Shown: positions 29,301 through 38,486, counted from the stretch's first letter. The stretch is DNA of 64,000 bases from Mycobacterium intracellulare ATCC 13950 (GCF_000277125.1 NC_016946.1:2852001-2916000), one strand, 5' to 3'. Numbers and translations are program-made. The notes: a model not told the origin generated them from the letters alone.

Positions 29301-30561
29301 CGTACGCCTCGGCGAGCCGCCAGCGCGCCAGCTTCTGCGCGAACTCCTCCGCCTCGGCGACGCTGATGTGGTCGGTGAGGGCGAAGAACCACGGCTTCTC
29401 GTCGATCACCATCCAGGTGTCGCGGTCGCGGGGCAGCGCCTCGATCACACCCATCTTGTCGAACCGCAGGGTCCGCTCCGGCACCGCGCTCCACATCGGC
29501 GAGCCGGTGAGATCGAAGAACGTCACCCCGTCGACGCCCTCGCCGCTGATCACGTACTCCCATTGGGGGTCAACGGCGTCGGCGATGATCACCGTGTGCG
29601 GCGTCGGCGTCTGGGCGGCCGAGCTGGCGTGGCGGGGAGTGAAAGACCCACGGCCGGCGAACAATTCGGCCTGCTCGGCGGCGAACTCACGCACCGAGCT
29701 GTACACCATGCGCGCGTTGCCCGCCGCGTCCTGGCGGCGCGGATCACCGAAGTGGGGCAGCCATTTCACCCAGTCCCATTCGTCCACATCCGAACTGACC
29801 ACGATCATCCGAACATGGTCGGGGCCGTGGGAGAACGCCAGCTGGCAGACGATCGCCCGCATCAAACCCAGGACCTGCTCGCGGTCCCCGGCCAGCGAGT
29901 ACCAGGGTTCGACCAGCACCGAGATCATCTTGGGCAGGTTGTAAACGACGCTCTGATAGCGCCCGAACTCCTGAAGCGCCTTACCGGTCACCGGCTCGAG
30001 CTCGATGTCGGTCGGCATGTTCTGGGGCTCACCCCAGGTCACCTCGGGACGTGTCATGCCGACGCCGACACGGACCACGCCGAAGTTCAGGTCCTTGCCG
30101 TCGGGCTTGCGTTCCCACATGCGCGAGGATCCGACCGCGGCGGCCAGCGTGGTGGGCGCGGGGTGGAACCACCGGTAGTTGGCGTCCATGCTGTCGGCCG
30201 ACTCGTGGGCGGTCTCGCGCAGCATGTCGAGCATCAACATGAACTGGGCGCGCATCGAGTCCAGCTTCGGCCGGCTCATCTGCTGCTGGCCGCCGAACCG
30301 GCCGCCGAACATCATCATCGCGACGCCGCCGATCATGAAGATCGGGAAGATGGCGCCCGCGCCACCGAACACGTGCGAGCCGCTGGCGAACGTCATGCCG
30401 ACCATGCCGATCAGCAGGCCGACCACCAGCACACCGACCACCACCAGCCACCAGGGCTTGCCCTCCGGCGGCGGAATGCTCAGCGGGGTCGGAAGGACGA
30501 TGTTCTCCGGCTTGATGACCGGGGGCTTCTCCGGTGTCGGCCGGGCAAATCCACGTTTCAC
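26398..30561 (-). CDS. eccC5: EccC5, FtsK/SpoIIIE-type ATPase of ESX-5
   Basis: A protein of 1387 residues (1391 in M. tuberculosis). GTG 30561 is chosen because the family start (VKRGFARPTPEKPP) begins there and it overlaps the eccB5 stop by 4 bases. Two transmembrane helices (about 36-58 and 63-86) precede a DUF domain and three FtsK-like ATPase domains: Walker A GTTGSGKST (499-507) with Walker B LVVVIDEF (about 610-617); GAGGSGKTT (872-880); and a degenerate GRRECGRTT (about 1174-1182). EccC5 recognises the C-terminal signals of substrates and powers export. Only the first domain is thought to be essential for ATP use in this family. Confidence 0.97.
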   Translation of the reverse strand: MKRGFARPTPEKPPVIKPENIVLPTPLSIPPPEGKPWWLVVVGVLVVGLLIGMVGMTFASGSHVFGGAGAIFPIFMIGGVAMMMFGGRFGGQQQMSRPKLDSMRAQFMLMLDMLRETAHESADSMDANYRWFHPAPTTLAAAVGSSRMWERKPDGKDLNFGVVRVGVGMTRPEVTWGEPQNMPTDIELEPVTGKALQEFGRYQSVVYNLPKMISVLVEPWYSLAGDREQVLGLMRAIVCQLAFSHGPDHVRMIVVSSDVDEWDWVKWLPHFGDPRRQDAAGNARMVYSSVREFAAEQAELFAGRGSFTPRHASSAAQTPTPHTVIIADAVDPQWEYVISGEGVDGVTFFDLTGSPMWSAVPERTLRFDKMGVIEALPRDRDTWMVIDEKPWFFALTDHISVAEAEEFAQKLARWRLAEAYEEIGQRVAHIGARDIMSYYGIDDPGHIDFEALWGSRNDSMGRSRLRAPFGVRSDNGELLFLDMKSLDEGGDGPHGVMSGTTGSGKSTLVRTVIESLMLSHPPEELQFVLADLKGGSAVKPFAGVPHVSRIITDLEEDQALMERFLDALWGEIARRKAICDSAGVDDAKEYNSVRSRMRARGQDMAPLPMLVVVIDEFYEWFRIMPTAVDVLDSIGRQGRAYWIHLMMASQTIESRAEKLMENMGYRLVLKARTAGAAQAAGVPNAVNLPAQAGLGYFRRSLEDIVRFQAEFLWRDYFPRGLTDDGDEAPALVHSIDYVRPQLFTNSFTPLEVSVGGPEVNTPAIPTDGDLPEVEGPDDDVEGIRTPKVGTVIIDQLRKIDFQPYRLWQPPLNQPVAIDELVNRFLGRPWQQDYGTARDLVFPIGIIDRPFKHDQPPWTVDTSGPGANVLILGAGGSGKTTALQTLICAAALTHTPEQIQFYCLAYSSTALTTVAGLPHVGEVAGPTDPYGVRRTVAELLALVRERKRTFLEYGIASMEVFRRRRFGGEPGPVPNDGFGDVYLVVDNYRALAEENEVLIEQVNVIINQGPSFGVHVVVTADRESELRPPVRSGFGSRVELRLAAVEDAKLVRSRFAKDVPVKPGRGMVAVNYVRLDADPQSGLHTLVARPALASTPDNRFESDSIVEAVSRVASGQAPPVRRLPATFGIDQLREIAAQDTRQGVGAGGIAWAISELDLSPVYLNFAENAHLMVTGRRECGRTTTLATIMSEIGRLYAPGATSAPQPPAGQPSAQVWLVDPRRQLLTTLGSDYVEKFAYNLDGVQAMMGELAAVLAGREPPPGLSAEELLSRSWWSGPEIFLIVDDIQQLPAGFDSPLHKAAPWVTRAADVGLHVIVTRTFGGWSSAGSDPMLRALAQANAPLLVMDADPDEGFIRGKMKGGPLPRGRGLLMAEDTGVFVQVAATEIRK

Positions 30562-32075
30562 TTCGGTACCGTCAACTCTCCTGGGGACATATCCATCGGC
30601 AGCGTGTCGTGCTGCACCAGCGCATCCGAGCGCGACAACGTCGGCCCCTGCGGCAGCAGCCGCAGCGCCACCCACGGCGCCAGGGCCGGTTTCGTCTTCA
30701 GGCCCAACGCTTCTCGGACTTCACGGGTGTCGTCGACCCCGAACCGGGCGCCCGCGTCCGTGAGCCACCACAGCGATTCGGTGGTCTTGGCACCGGGATC
30801 GTTTCCGGTGACGGCGACGAAGTTCGCGTAGTCGGGCCCGAAGAACACCTGGTCGGCTTCGCGGCCGGTGGTGTCCGCCTTGACCAGCGACACCACCCGG
30901 TTGACGTCCTTCGTCTCGACCGGGATGGTCGCGCCGGAGATGACCTGCACGCGGGCCCGGTTTTCACCGGAGGTCTTCTGCCACCACCAGCAGGTCGCCG
31001 GGTTCTCGCGGATGTCCATCACGTTCAGGGGCGCATCCGGGTAGGACGACAGGTCCAGCTTGTTGACCACCGGCATCTTCGCCAACGCGGACGGTTCCAC
31101 CGTCACGGGTTTGGTGTTGCCCGGTCCGGCGTTCTGCAGGATCTGGGCCACCAACGGCGGCAGCGTCTGCACACCGTCGGCCAACACCAGCGAATACTGT
31201 TGCGGCCCACTGATTTGCGGGGTGACGATCACCGTGCCGATCGGTCCGGGCGCCCCCGGGAACGACGCGCCGGCGCCCGCGTTCTGAATCTGGGGCACCG
31301 TCAGTTCCGGACCCACCGGCAACGCGTCGTAGAGGGCGCGGCTCATCGGCTTGGCCATGCTGACCTGCTCGGGGGTCAGGCCCAGCGGCAGCAGCACCGA
31401 CCGGTTCGCGGCGTCGATGCGCGAGCGGCGTCCGTCGCGGATCACCCAGGCGTCGCCGCCGTAGTTCAGCACCACCGCGTCCGTCCCGGTCAGCACCCGC
31501 CGGTGGTGGCTCAGATCGGGATTGCCGTCGATGACCGTGACCGTCACGCCGGACGGGGCGCCCGCGCCGGTCGAGTTCGCCACGGTGTCGCAGACCAACC
31601 ATGACGAGGCGCCCGGGCTGGTGGGGTGGAAGCTCGACGGCGCACCCGGGATGCCCACCATCGGGCCGCGCGGCAGGCTGGCGATCTGGCTCGACCGAAC
31701 CAGGTGCGGATTGTCCGGGCGGCCGGTGATCAGCCGCGCCGACGCCAGGTTCAGCGCGGGATACAGCCGGTCCCCCACCCGGACGTACAGGGCGCCCGAG
31801 TCGCGGTCGGCGATGATCGGCGACTCGTTGATCTGGCCGGCCGGGCTGATGAACGAATAGAGCAGCGCGCCCAGGCAGATCACCAGGGCGGCCGAAATCG
31901 ATGCCACCACGGCGAGGTTCTGCCGTCGGCCGGGCTCGACCTCCATGCGCACGCGCCACCGGGTCAGCGCTATCGCGGTCCGGCGGGCAAGGAACTGATA
32001 GCCGGTGACCTGGGTCCGCGTCGACAGCCCAAGGCCGTACCCCGACCCGCGCTGCCCGCGACTCTCTTCCGCCAC
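30558..32075 (-). CDS. eccB5: EccB5, membrane/periplasmic component of ESX-5
   Basis: A protein of 505 residues from GTG 32075 (506 in M. tuberculosis). A short cytosolic N-terminus (GLSTRTQVTGYQFLARR) is followed by one transmembrane helix (about 54-77) and a large periplasmic domain of repeated beta-strand units (about 78-500) that form the outer vestibule of the complex. Cys residues in LVCDTVAN and TCWWWQ are positioned for the conserved periplasmic disulfide. It is the first gene of the locus and is divergent from malQ, so the 414-base gap between them should hold the promoter of eccB5-eccC5. Confidence 0.97.
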   Translation of the reverse strand: MAEESRGQRGSGYGLGLSTRTQVTGYQFLARRTAIALTRWRVRMEVEPGRRQNLAVVASISAALVICLGALLYSFISPAGQINESPIIADRDSGALYVRVGDRLYPALNLASARLITGRPDNPHLVRSSQIASLPRGPMVGIPGAPSSFHPTSPGASSWLVCDTVANSTGAGAPSGVTVTVIDGNPDLSHHRRVLTGTDAVVLNYGGDAWVIRDGRRSRIDAANRSVLLPLGLTPEQVSMAKPMSRALYDALPVGPELTVPQIQNAGAGASFPGAPGPIGTVIVTPQISGPQQYSLVLADGVQTLPPLVAQILQNAGPGNTKPVTVEPSALAKMPVVNKLDLSSYPDAPLNVMDIRENPATCWWWQKTSGENRARVQVISGATIPVETKDVNRVVSLVKADTTGREADQVFFGPDYANFVAVTGNDPGAKTTESLWWLTDAGARFGVDDTREVREALGLKTKPALAPWVALRLLPQGPTLSRSDALVQHDTLPMDMSPGELTVPK

Positions 32076-32489
32076 TAATTCACCATCCGGGTTGCTCGAA
32101 CGCCTGGATTCGGCCCCTGTGAACCGATCCAGCGCGAATTACATGACAACGGTAAGGCACCTGCACGGACCTCGCCATGCGGCGCCGAAGCGCATTCACT
32201 TCTGCCTCTGCTCATCGCGCCCGGATCCGGCCCGTTCACCGCGCCGGCGCCCCGCGCGGACGGCCCCGACCGGCGTCGTTGAGCTGGCAGTTTCTGTTCC
32301 CCCAAGATCAGCCACCGAATCCCCTCACGGCATCGTAGTGGCCCATCGCGCCGGCGTCCTGTCGAGCGCGCGGGGCGGGTCACCGACGGGCGGGGCAGAT
32401 GAACGGAAGGCGGCCGTCCAGCAAAGAAAACGCCAACTCGCGTCGGGTCCGGGTCGCCGGTCGGCGAATCCTGGCAGCAAGATGGCCCT
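32076..32489. other. divergent intergenic region between eccB5 and malQ
   Basis: A 414-base stretch with no supported gene. It must carry the promoters for eccB5 (leftward) and malQ (rightward). AT-richer patches occur at about 32130-32160 and 32400-32450. No operator-like palindrome stands out. Confidence 0.5.
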
Positions 32490-34673
32490 ATGACCGAACT
32501 CGCACCGTCGCTGATCGAACTCGCCCGGAGGTACGGCATCGCGACGGAGTACGAGGACTGGAGCGGCAGGCGGGTGCGGGTGTCTGAGGCGACGCTCAAG
32601 GCCGTGCTGGCCGCGCTCGGCGTCGCGGCCGGCGACGAACAGGAACGCAACCTCGCGCTCACCGCCAAGCTGAGGTCGCACTGGGCGCGGCGACTGCCGG
32701 CGACCATCGTCGGCCGCACCGGTGAGCAGATCCGGTTTTGGGCCCACGTCACCCACGGTGCTCCCGCCGAGGTGTGGTTGGCGCTCGAGGACGGCACGGT
32801 GCGCGGCGACGTCGCGCAGGTCGACAACTTCACCCCGCCGTTCGACCTGGACGGACGCTGGGTCGGCGAGGCCAGCTTCCTGCTGCCCACCGACCTGCCG
32901 CTGGGGTATCACCGGGTGCACCTGCGGTCCGGGGACTCCGAGACCAGCACCGCGCTGATCGTGACGCCGGATTGGCTCGGGCTGCCGGAGCGGCTCGGCA
33001 ACCGTCGCGCCTGGGGCCTGGCGGTTCAGCTCTACAGCGTGCGGTCCCGGGGGTCCTGGGGCGTCGGGGATCTCACCGATCTGACCGACCTCGCGGTGTG
33101 GTCGGCGTCGCGCCACGGCGCCGATTACCTCCTGGTCAATCCGCTGCATGCGGCGGCGCCTCCGGGTCCGAAGGGCCGGATGGAGCCGTCGCCGTACCTG
33201 CCGACGTCGCGGCGCTTCGTCAATCCGATTTATCTTCGCGTCGAGGCGATCCCCGAATTCGCCGACCTGGGCAAGCGCAGCCGGGTCCGCCGGCTGCGCG
33301 CGGACGTCCAGGAGCGCGCCGGCCGCGTCGACACCATCGACCGCGACAGCTCGTGGGCGGCCAAACGGGCCGCCCTCAAGCTGCTGCACGAGGAACCGCG
33401 GTCGGCGGGCCGGGAACTGTCCTACGCGGCGTTCCGCGACCGGGAGGGCCGCGCACTCGACGACTTCGCGACCTGGTGCGCGCTGGCCGAACAATACGGC
33501 GATGACTGGCATCGTTGGCCCGAAGCGCTGCAACATCCCGACGCGTCCGGGGTCGCAGACTTTGTCGAAAAACATTCCGACACCGTCGATTTCCACCGCT
33601 GGTTGCAATGGCAAATCGACGAGCAGCTCGCCGCGGCCCAGTCCCAGGCGATCCGGGCCGGAATGTCGTTGGGCATCATGGGCGACCTGGCCGTCGGCGT
33701 GCACCCCAACGGCGCCGACACCTGGGCGCTGCAGGATGTGATGGCGCTGGGCGTGACCGCCGGGGCGCCACCGGACGAGTTCAATCAGCTCGGCCAGGAC
33801 TGGTCGCAGCCGCCGTGGCGGCCGGACCGACTGGACGAGCACGAGTACCGGCCGTTTCGCGCGTTGATCCGCGCGGTACTGCGGCACGCCGGCGGGGTGC
33901 GCATCGACCACATCATCGGGTTGTTCCGGCTCTGGTGGATCCCGCGGGGTGCACCACCAACCGAGGGCACCTACGTCCGCTACGACCACGAAGCCATGAT
34001 CGGCATCGTCGCCCTGGAGGCACACCGGGCCGGCGCGGTGGTGGTGGGCGAGGACCTCGGCACGGTCGAGCCGTGGGTGCGTGACTACCTGTTGTTGCGG
34101 GGGCTGCTGGGCACGTCGATCCTCTGGTTCGAGCTGGACCGCGACGGGAACGGCGGACCACTGCCGGCGGAGCGCTGGCGGGAGTACTGCCTGTCCTCGG
34201 TCACCACCCACGACCTGCCGCCGACGGCCGGCTACCTGGCGGGCGACCATGTGCGGCTGCGTGACTCGCTGGGATTGCTGACCCGGCCCGTCGCCGAGGA
34301 GCTCGAGTCCGACCGTGCCGAGTTGGCGGCGTGGCTGGCCGAGTTGCGCCGGGTGGGGCTGCTCGATGAAGGCGAAGACGACCCGCAGCAGGTCGTCCTG
34401 GCGCTGTACAAGTACCTGGGCCGGACGCCGTCGCGGCTGCTGGGGCTGGCGCTCACCGACGCCGTCGGTGACCGTCGCACCCAGAACCAGCCCGGCACTA
34501 CGGACGAATACCCCAACTGGCGGGTCCCGCTGACCGGTCCGGACGGGCGCGACGTGCTGCTCGAAGACGTGTTCACCGACCCCCGGGCCGCCACGCTGGC
34601 CGAGGCCGTGCGCGCCGCGATCGCCCCGGCCGCCTCGGAAAGCTCGGAGAGCGTTCAAAGCGCGGCCCGCTGA
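32490..34673 (+). CDS. malQ: 4-alpha-glucanotransferase (amylomaltase)
   Basis: A protein of 727 residues from ATG 32490. It transfers alpha-1,4-glucan segments between acceptors and acts in cytosolic glycogen/maltodextrin turnover. The GH77 motifs are visible: RIDHIIGL with the nucleophile Asp473, the acid/base Glu521 in VVGEDLGTV, and TTHDLPPTAGY near residue 570. The N-terminal extension (about 1-165) is the beta-sandwich region typical of the long actinobacterial MalQ. It is divergent from eccB5, as in M. tuberculosis (Rv1781c), and is followed after 35 bases by an F420-type oxidoreductase gene on the same strand. Confidence 0.95.
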   Translation: MTELAPSLIELARRYGIATEYEDWSGRRVRVSEATLKAVLAALGVAAGDEQERNLALTAKLRSHWARRLPATIVGRTGEQIRFWAHVTHGAPAEVWLALEDGTVRGDVAQVDNFTPPFDLDGRWVGEASFLLPTDLPLGYHRVHLRSGDSETSTALIVTPDWLGLPERLGNRRAWGLAVQLYSVRSRGSWGVGDLTDLTDLAVWSASRHGADYLLVNPLHAAAPPGPKGRMEPSPYLPTSRRFVNPIYLRVEAIPEFADLGKRSRVRRLRADVQERAGRVDTIDRDSSWAAKRAALKLLHEEPRSAGRELSYAAFRDREGRALDDFATWCALAEQYGDDWHRWPEALQHPDASGVADFVEKHSDTVDFHRWLQWQIDEQLAAAQSQAIRAGMSLGIMGDLAVGVHPNGADTWALQDVMALGVTAGAPPDEFNQLGQDWSQPPWRPDRLDEHEYRPFRALIRAVLRHAGGVRIDHIIGLFRLWWIPRGAPPTEGTYVRYDHEAMIGIVALEAHRAGAVVVGEDLGTVEPWVRDYLLLRGLLGTSILWFELDRDGNGGPLPAERWREYCLSSVTTHDLPPTAGYLAGDHVRLRDSLGLLTRPVAEELESDRAELAAWLAELRRVGLLDEGEDDPQQVVLALYKYLGRTPSRLLGLALTDAVGDRRTQNQPGTTDEYPNWRVPLTGPDGRDVLLEDVFTDPRAATLAEAVRAAIAPAASESSESVQSAAR

Positions 34674-34708
34674 CCGCGCGACCGGTCGGCTTGTTAGCTT
34701 CACCAACC

Positions 34709-35590
34709 ATGAAGGTCTCAGTGGTGGCCCCGGTCGCCGACGGTGTCACCGCGGACCCCGAGTGGATGGTGGCCTTCGCGCGCCACCTCGAAGCCTGCGG
34801 ATTCGAATCGATCGTCGCCGTCGAGCACACGGTCCTGCTCACGCGCTACGACAGCGTCTATCCCTACGACCGTTCCGGGCGGGTCGGGCTGGCCCCCGAC
34901 TGCCCCATCCCGGACCCGCTGGATCTGCTGGCCTTTCTGGCCGGCCACACCACCAGCCTCGGGCTGGCCACCGGGGTGCTGGTGTTGCCCAACCACCACC
35001 CGGTGGTGCTCGCCAAGCGGGTCGCCACCGTCGACGCCCTCTCCGGTGGAAGGCTGCGGCTGTGTGTGGGTGTGGGCTGGCTCAAAGAGGAGCTGCAGGC
35101 GTGCGGCGCGGACTTCGACAATCGGGGCAGGCGGGCCGACGAGCAGCTGGCGGTGCTGCGCGCGCTGTGGGCCGACCGACCCCAGGGGGCGTCCTTCCAC
35201 GGTGAATTCTTCAGCTTCGACAATGTGATGAGCTATCCCAAACCCGTTGCCGGGGAACGGTTTCCGGTGCACATCGGCGGCCACAGCCGAGCGGCCGCAC
35301 GCCGTGCGGGGCGCTTCGGCGACGGCTTCCAGCCCCTTGGCGTCACCGGTCCGGCGCTGGCGTCGCTGATCGGGCTCATGCGCGAGGAGGCATCGGCGGC
35401 AGGCCGCGACCCCGCGGCACTGGAGGTGTCGCTGGGCCACAGTGTCACCAAGATCGACGCCGAGCGCGCGGCGGGCCTGGTCGACCAGGGCGCCGACCGG
35501 CTGGTGCTGGCCATGCCGCCGACCGCCGACCTCGAGGCGGCCAAGGACGCCCTGTCGGCGTGCGCGCAGCGGCTGTCGCTGGTTTCGTGA
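34709..35590 (+). CDS. LLM-class F420-dependent oxidoreductase
   Basis: A protein of 293 residues from ATG 34709 (MKVSVVAPVADG). It has the luciferase-like TIM-barrel features of F420-using mycobacterial oxidoreductases: a conserved stretch around FESIVAVEHTVL, the GGRLRLCVGVGWLKEE segment (about 118-133), and FPVHIGGHSRAAARRAGRFGD near residue 190. Such enzymes use reduced F420 for hydride transfer to varied substrates; the substrate here cannot be told. The gene follows malQ by 35 bases and precedes a SnoaL-like gene by 4 bases, so the three may share a transcript. Confidence 0.85.
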   Translation: MKVSVVAPVADGVTADPEWMVAFARHLEACGFESIVAVEHTVLLTRYDSVYPYDRSGRVGLAPDCPIPDPLDLLAFLAGHTTSLGLATGVLVLPNHHPVVLAKRVATVDALSGGRLRLCVGVGWLKEELQACGADFDNRGRRADEQLAVLRALWADRPQGASFHGEFFSFDNVMSYPKPVAGERFPVHIGGHSRAAARRAGRFGDGFQPLGVTGPALASLIGLMREEASAAGRDPAALEVSLGHSVTKIDAERAAGLVDQGADRLVLAMPPTADLEAAKDALSACAQRLSLVS

Positions 35591-35594
35591 ACCG

Positions 35595-36065
35595 ATGACG
35601 CTTTCCGCTGACGAGCGAATGGCGCTCAGCGATGTGGTTCACCGGTACGCCGCCCACGTCGATGACCGTGAATTCGGCGCCGTCGCAGAGCTTTTCACCA
35701 CCGAGGCCGAGTTGGTCGTGCCCTCGCCACCGGCCGATCTGTTGCCGACACATGCGCATCGCGGCCGCGCCGCCATCGCGAGGGCCGTCGGGGCCGTGGC
35801 CGCGGTCGCGCGCACCGAGCACGCTATCGTCGGCGAGGTGTACGAGGCGGCCGGGCGGCGGGGGGCCGCGCGCGGGCGCGTCGCGTGCGTCGCTCACCAC
35901 TGGAACCCGCGGGGCGACGAGGTGGTGGATGTGGTGTGGCACCTGCGCTACGACGACGCATACGAGCTGACGGCCGCCGGCTGGCGGATCGCCCGCCGCG
36001 CGCTGACGATCAACGCCCTCGAGACGCGCCCGGTGCGCCGGCTGTTACCGCGCGACACCGCCTAG
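35595..36065 (+). CDS. SnoaL-like/NTF2-fold protein
   Basis: A protein of 156 residues from ATG 35595, 4 bases after the preceding gene. The layout (RMALSDVVHRYAAHVDDREF, then a stretch around AELFTTEAELVV, and DAYELTAAGWRIARRAL near the end) is that of the SnoaL_4/NTF2-like fold used by small hydratases, isomerases and many proteins of unknown activity. It probably works with, or on the product of, the adjacent F420-type oxidoreductase. No catalytic assignment is possible from sequence. Confidence 0.8.
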   Translation: MTLSADERMALSDVVHRYAAHVDDREFGAVAELFTTEAELVVPSPPADLLPTHAHRGRAAIARAVGAVAAVARTEHAIVGEVYEAAGRRGAARGRVACVAHHWNPRGDEVVDVVWHLRYDDAYELTAAGWRIARRALTINALETRPVRRLLPRDTA

Positions 36066-36285
36066 CCTCGTCTGCTAGGAGGTTGGGAGAGAATTCACAG
36101 CAATCGCCAAGGAGCCGTGTTTGCGGAAAGAATTGAGCATTCCGTAGGCAGTTGCGGCAACCGGCGTCCGAGCCGGAGCGGATTCCGCCCCCTGGCAACT
36201 GTTGCCGACGATCACACGACGGGACACGACGCGCCACGGAAGGATTTTTTCCAATCAAACTTGGATTTATCCAGGTGTTTTGGTG

Positions 36286-36291
36286 TATTTT
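36286..36291 (+). promoter_or_regulatory. candidate -10 element for a leaderless transcript
   Basis: TATTTT fits the mycobacterial TANNNT -10 consensus and lies 7 bases before the GTG at 36299. No ribosome site is present upstream of that GTG, so transcription probably starts at the start codon. Confidence 0.5.
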
Positions 36292-36298
36292 CAACCCC

Positions 36299-38107
36299 GT
36301 GACGCATGCCGAAAGCAAACGTATTGACCCGGTGGGGAACGGCTCAGTCTCGACGTTGGCGGTAGGCACGCCGCTGACATCCGATCCTGGTTATCGGCAC
36401 GAGATCCATACCGCCCACGACACCATCGATGTCGAGGAGTACGGCGGCGGGTTCGATCTGACCAGGCGGGCGACCGCCCCGAAGTTGCGCGTCGGCCGTG
36501 ACCGGTGGTTCAACCTTCTGTGGTTGATCCCGATCGGCTTTGGACTGCTGATCGCGTCGGTGGCGATCGGCAAGGGCCTGCACAACATGCCGGCCATTCA
36601 GTCGTTCATCGCGCGCTACCCCGGGACCGATCCGCACAGCGGTGCTCCCGACGGGCTGCCCGCGTGGATCGGTTGGACGCACTTTTTCAACCTGTTCATG
36701 ATGATGTTCATCATCAGGACGGGGATTCAGATTCTCTGTGACCATCCCCGGCTCTATTTCAGCCGCAACGCCACCCCGGGCAAGGACGAGTGGCTGCGGG
36801 TCGGCCCGCCGGTGCCGGACGACGAGCTGTGGACCGCCAACGCCGACACCGTCGCCCTGCCGCCGCAATTCGGCCTGCCCGGATTCCGGCACTCCATCGG
36901 GCTGGCGCGATGGTGGCATCTCGGCGTCGACGTGTTGTGGCTCCTCAACGGGGCGGTCTTCTACGTGTTGCTGTTCACCACCGGGCAGTGGCGCCACATC
37001 GTGCCGACCAGCTGGGACGTCTTTCCCAACGCCGCGTCGGTCGCGATTCAGTACATGTCGCTGGACTGGCCGACCGACAACGGCTGGGTCGCCTACAACG
37101 GCCTGCAGCTGCTGTCGTACTTCACCACCGTCTTCATCGCCGCGCCAGCCGCGTTGATCACCGGCCTGGGGATGTCGCCGGCGCTGTCGCAGCGCGTGCA
37201 CTGGCTGAGCAAGCGCCTGAGCATTCAGCACGCGCGGTCGCTGCATTTCCTGGTGCTGGTGTACTTCCTGTTCTTCATCCTGGTGCACGTGACGATGGTG
37301 TTGACCACCGAGGCACTGCGGAACCTCAACCACATGTTCGCCTCCCGCGACGACAACAGCTGGATGGGTTTCTGGATCTTCGCCGCGGCCATGGTGCTGA
37401 CGGCCGTCGCGTGGGTGTGGGCCACCCCGTTCACCATCAAGCACCCGCGGGTCGTTCAGCGGGTCGGGTACGCCCTGGTCGGGCCGTTCCAGCGAGCGCT
37501 CGAACGGCTGGACCCCAAGCCGGGCGCCTTCACCGAAAACGACATCTCGCCGCACCACTGGCGCAACGGCCGCCTCCCCGAGACCGTCGAATACAAAGAG
37601 CTCGAGCGCGACGACTTCAAGAACTGGCGGCTCAAGGTCTACGGCCTGGTCGAGCACCCGATGGAGTTCTCGCTCGAGGACTTGATGGCGCTGCCCTACC
37701 ACGAGCAGATCAGCCAGCACTTCTGCATCCAGGCGTGGTCGGGCGTCGCCAAATGGGGTGGCGTGCAAATGAAGACGATCATGGACATCGTCAAGCCGCT
37801 GCCCGAGGCGAAGTGGGCGGTGTTCTATTCGATGGGTCTGGGCGCCACGGGGGGCATCTACTACAACGCCCATCACATCGGTCAGATGGACCACCACATG
37901 ACGATGCTGGCCTACAACATGAACGACCAGCAGCTGCCGTACATGCACGGCAGGCCGCTGCGGCTGCGCAACGAGCTGCAGCACGGATTCAAATTGGTGA
38001 AGTGGATCAAGGGAATCGAATTCGTCGCCGACTACCGCGACATCGGAAGCGGCTATGGCGGCTACAGCGAGGACCACAAGTACTTCGGGCGGCACCAGAC
38101 CCTGTAG
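36299..38107 (+). CDS. fused cytochrome-b/sulfite-oxidase-type molybdoenzyme
   Basis: A protein of 602 residues from GTG 36299. The N-terminal part (about 50-400) has several transmembrane helices with histidines spaced for heme b binding (for example IGWTHFFNLF, RWWHLGVDVLWLLNG, HFLVLVYFLFFILVHVTM), as in thiosulfate-reductase-like cytochrome b. The C-terminal part (about 430-602) is a sulfite-oxidase-type molybdopterin domain with the likely Mo ligand Cys476 in HFCIQAWSG. In YedY/YedZ these two functions are on separate proteins; here they are fused, so electrons can pass within one chain to or from the membrane. No twin-arginine signal is visible. The substrate is unknown. Confidence 0.88.
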   Translation: MTHAESKRIDPVGNGSVSTLAVGTPLTSDPGYRHEIHTAHDTIDVEEYGGGFDLTRRATAPKLRVGRDRWFNLLWLIPIGFGLLIASVAIGKGLHNMPAIQSFIARYPGTDPHSGAPDGLPAWIGWTHFFNLFMMMFIIRTGIQILCDHPRLYFSRNATPGKDEWLRVGPPVPDDELWTANADTVALPPQFGLPGFRHSIGLARWWHLGVDVLWLLNGAVFYVLLFTTGQWRHIVPTSWDVFPNAASVAIQYMSLDWPTDNGWVAYNGLQLLSYFTTVFIAAPAALITGLGMSPALSQRVHWLSKRLSIQHARSLHFLVLVYFLFFILVHVTMVLTTEALRNLNHMFASRDDNSWMGFWIFAAAMVLTAVAWVWATPFTIKHPRVVQRVGYALVGPFQRALERLDPKPGAFTENDISPHHWRNGRLPETVEYKELERDDFKNWRLKVYGLVEHPMEFSLEDLMALPYHEQISQHFCIQAWSGVAKWGGVQMKTIMDIVKPLPEAKWAVFYSMGLGATGGIYYNAHHIGQMDHHMTMLAYNMNDQQLPYMHGRPLRLRNELQHGFKLVKWIKGIEFVADYRDIGSGYGGYSEDHKYFGRHQTL

Positions 38108-38200
38108 CGGCCGTCGACTCCGCCAAGTCGTTTGTCCAGCCGGTGTTTTGGGTAGCTCCACTGCATCGGCCGGACGGAAGCGACAGCAGAGGAGACGCCC

Positions 38201-38482
38201 ATGAGGCACAGCCCTGTCGATGATGATCGGACCGTTGCCCGCCGCGGCGACGACTCGATGCATGATGCGGCGCAGACGCCCGGATTGGTCGTGGTCTGTG
38301 CGGCTGCGCTGGCGTTCGTGGTGTGCGTGGCGAACTTTGCCCTGGGACAGGCTCACGCGGGCGTCGTCGCGGCGATCGTCGCGATGCTCGCGTTCGGGGC
38401 GGGCCTGGCGTGGCTTGCGATGGACCGCAGGCGGATTCGCCAGGCGCAGCGCGAATGGGTGATCGGCCACCCGGGCCGATAG
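38201..38482 (+). CDS. small two-helix membrane protein
   Basis: A protein of 93 residues from ATG 38201 (GAGGAGACGCCC upstream supplies a ribosome site). Two transmembrane helices are predicted (about 28-48 and 54-74) between a charged N-terminus and a basic C-terminus (DRRRIRQAQREW). It follows the molybdoenzyme gene by 93 bases on the same strand. No family recognised. Confidence 0.7.
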   Translation: MRHSPVDDDRTVARRGDDSMHDAAQTPGLVVVCAAALAFVVCVANFALGQAHAGVVAAIVAMLAFGAGLAWLAMDRRRIRQAQREWVIGHPGR

Positions 38483-38486
38483 GTCC

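Noticed and set aside
26935-30831. Open frame of 1298 codons opposite eccC5
   Set aside because: It is the antisense shadow of eccC5; the His/Arg-rich composition is typical of the reverse strand of a GC-rich gene, and eccC5 has clear family motifs.
36344-38470. Long open frame opposite the molybdoenzyme gene
   Set aside because: Antisense shadow; the plus-strand product has transmembrane helices and a molybdopterin domain.
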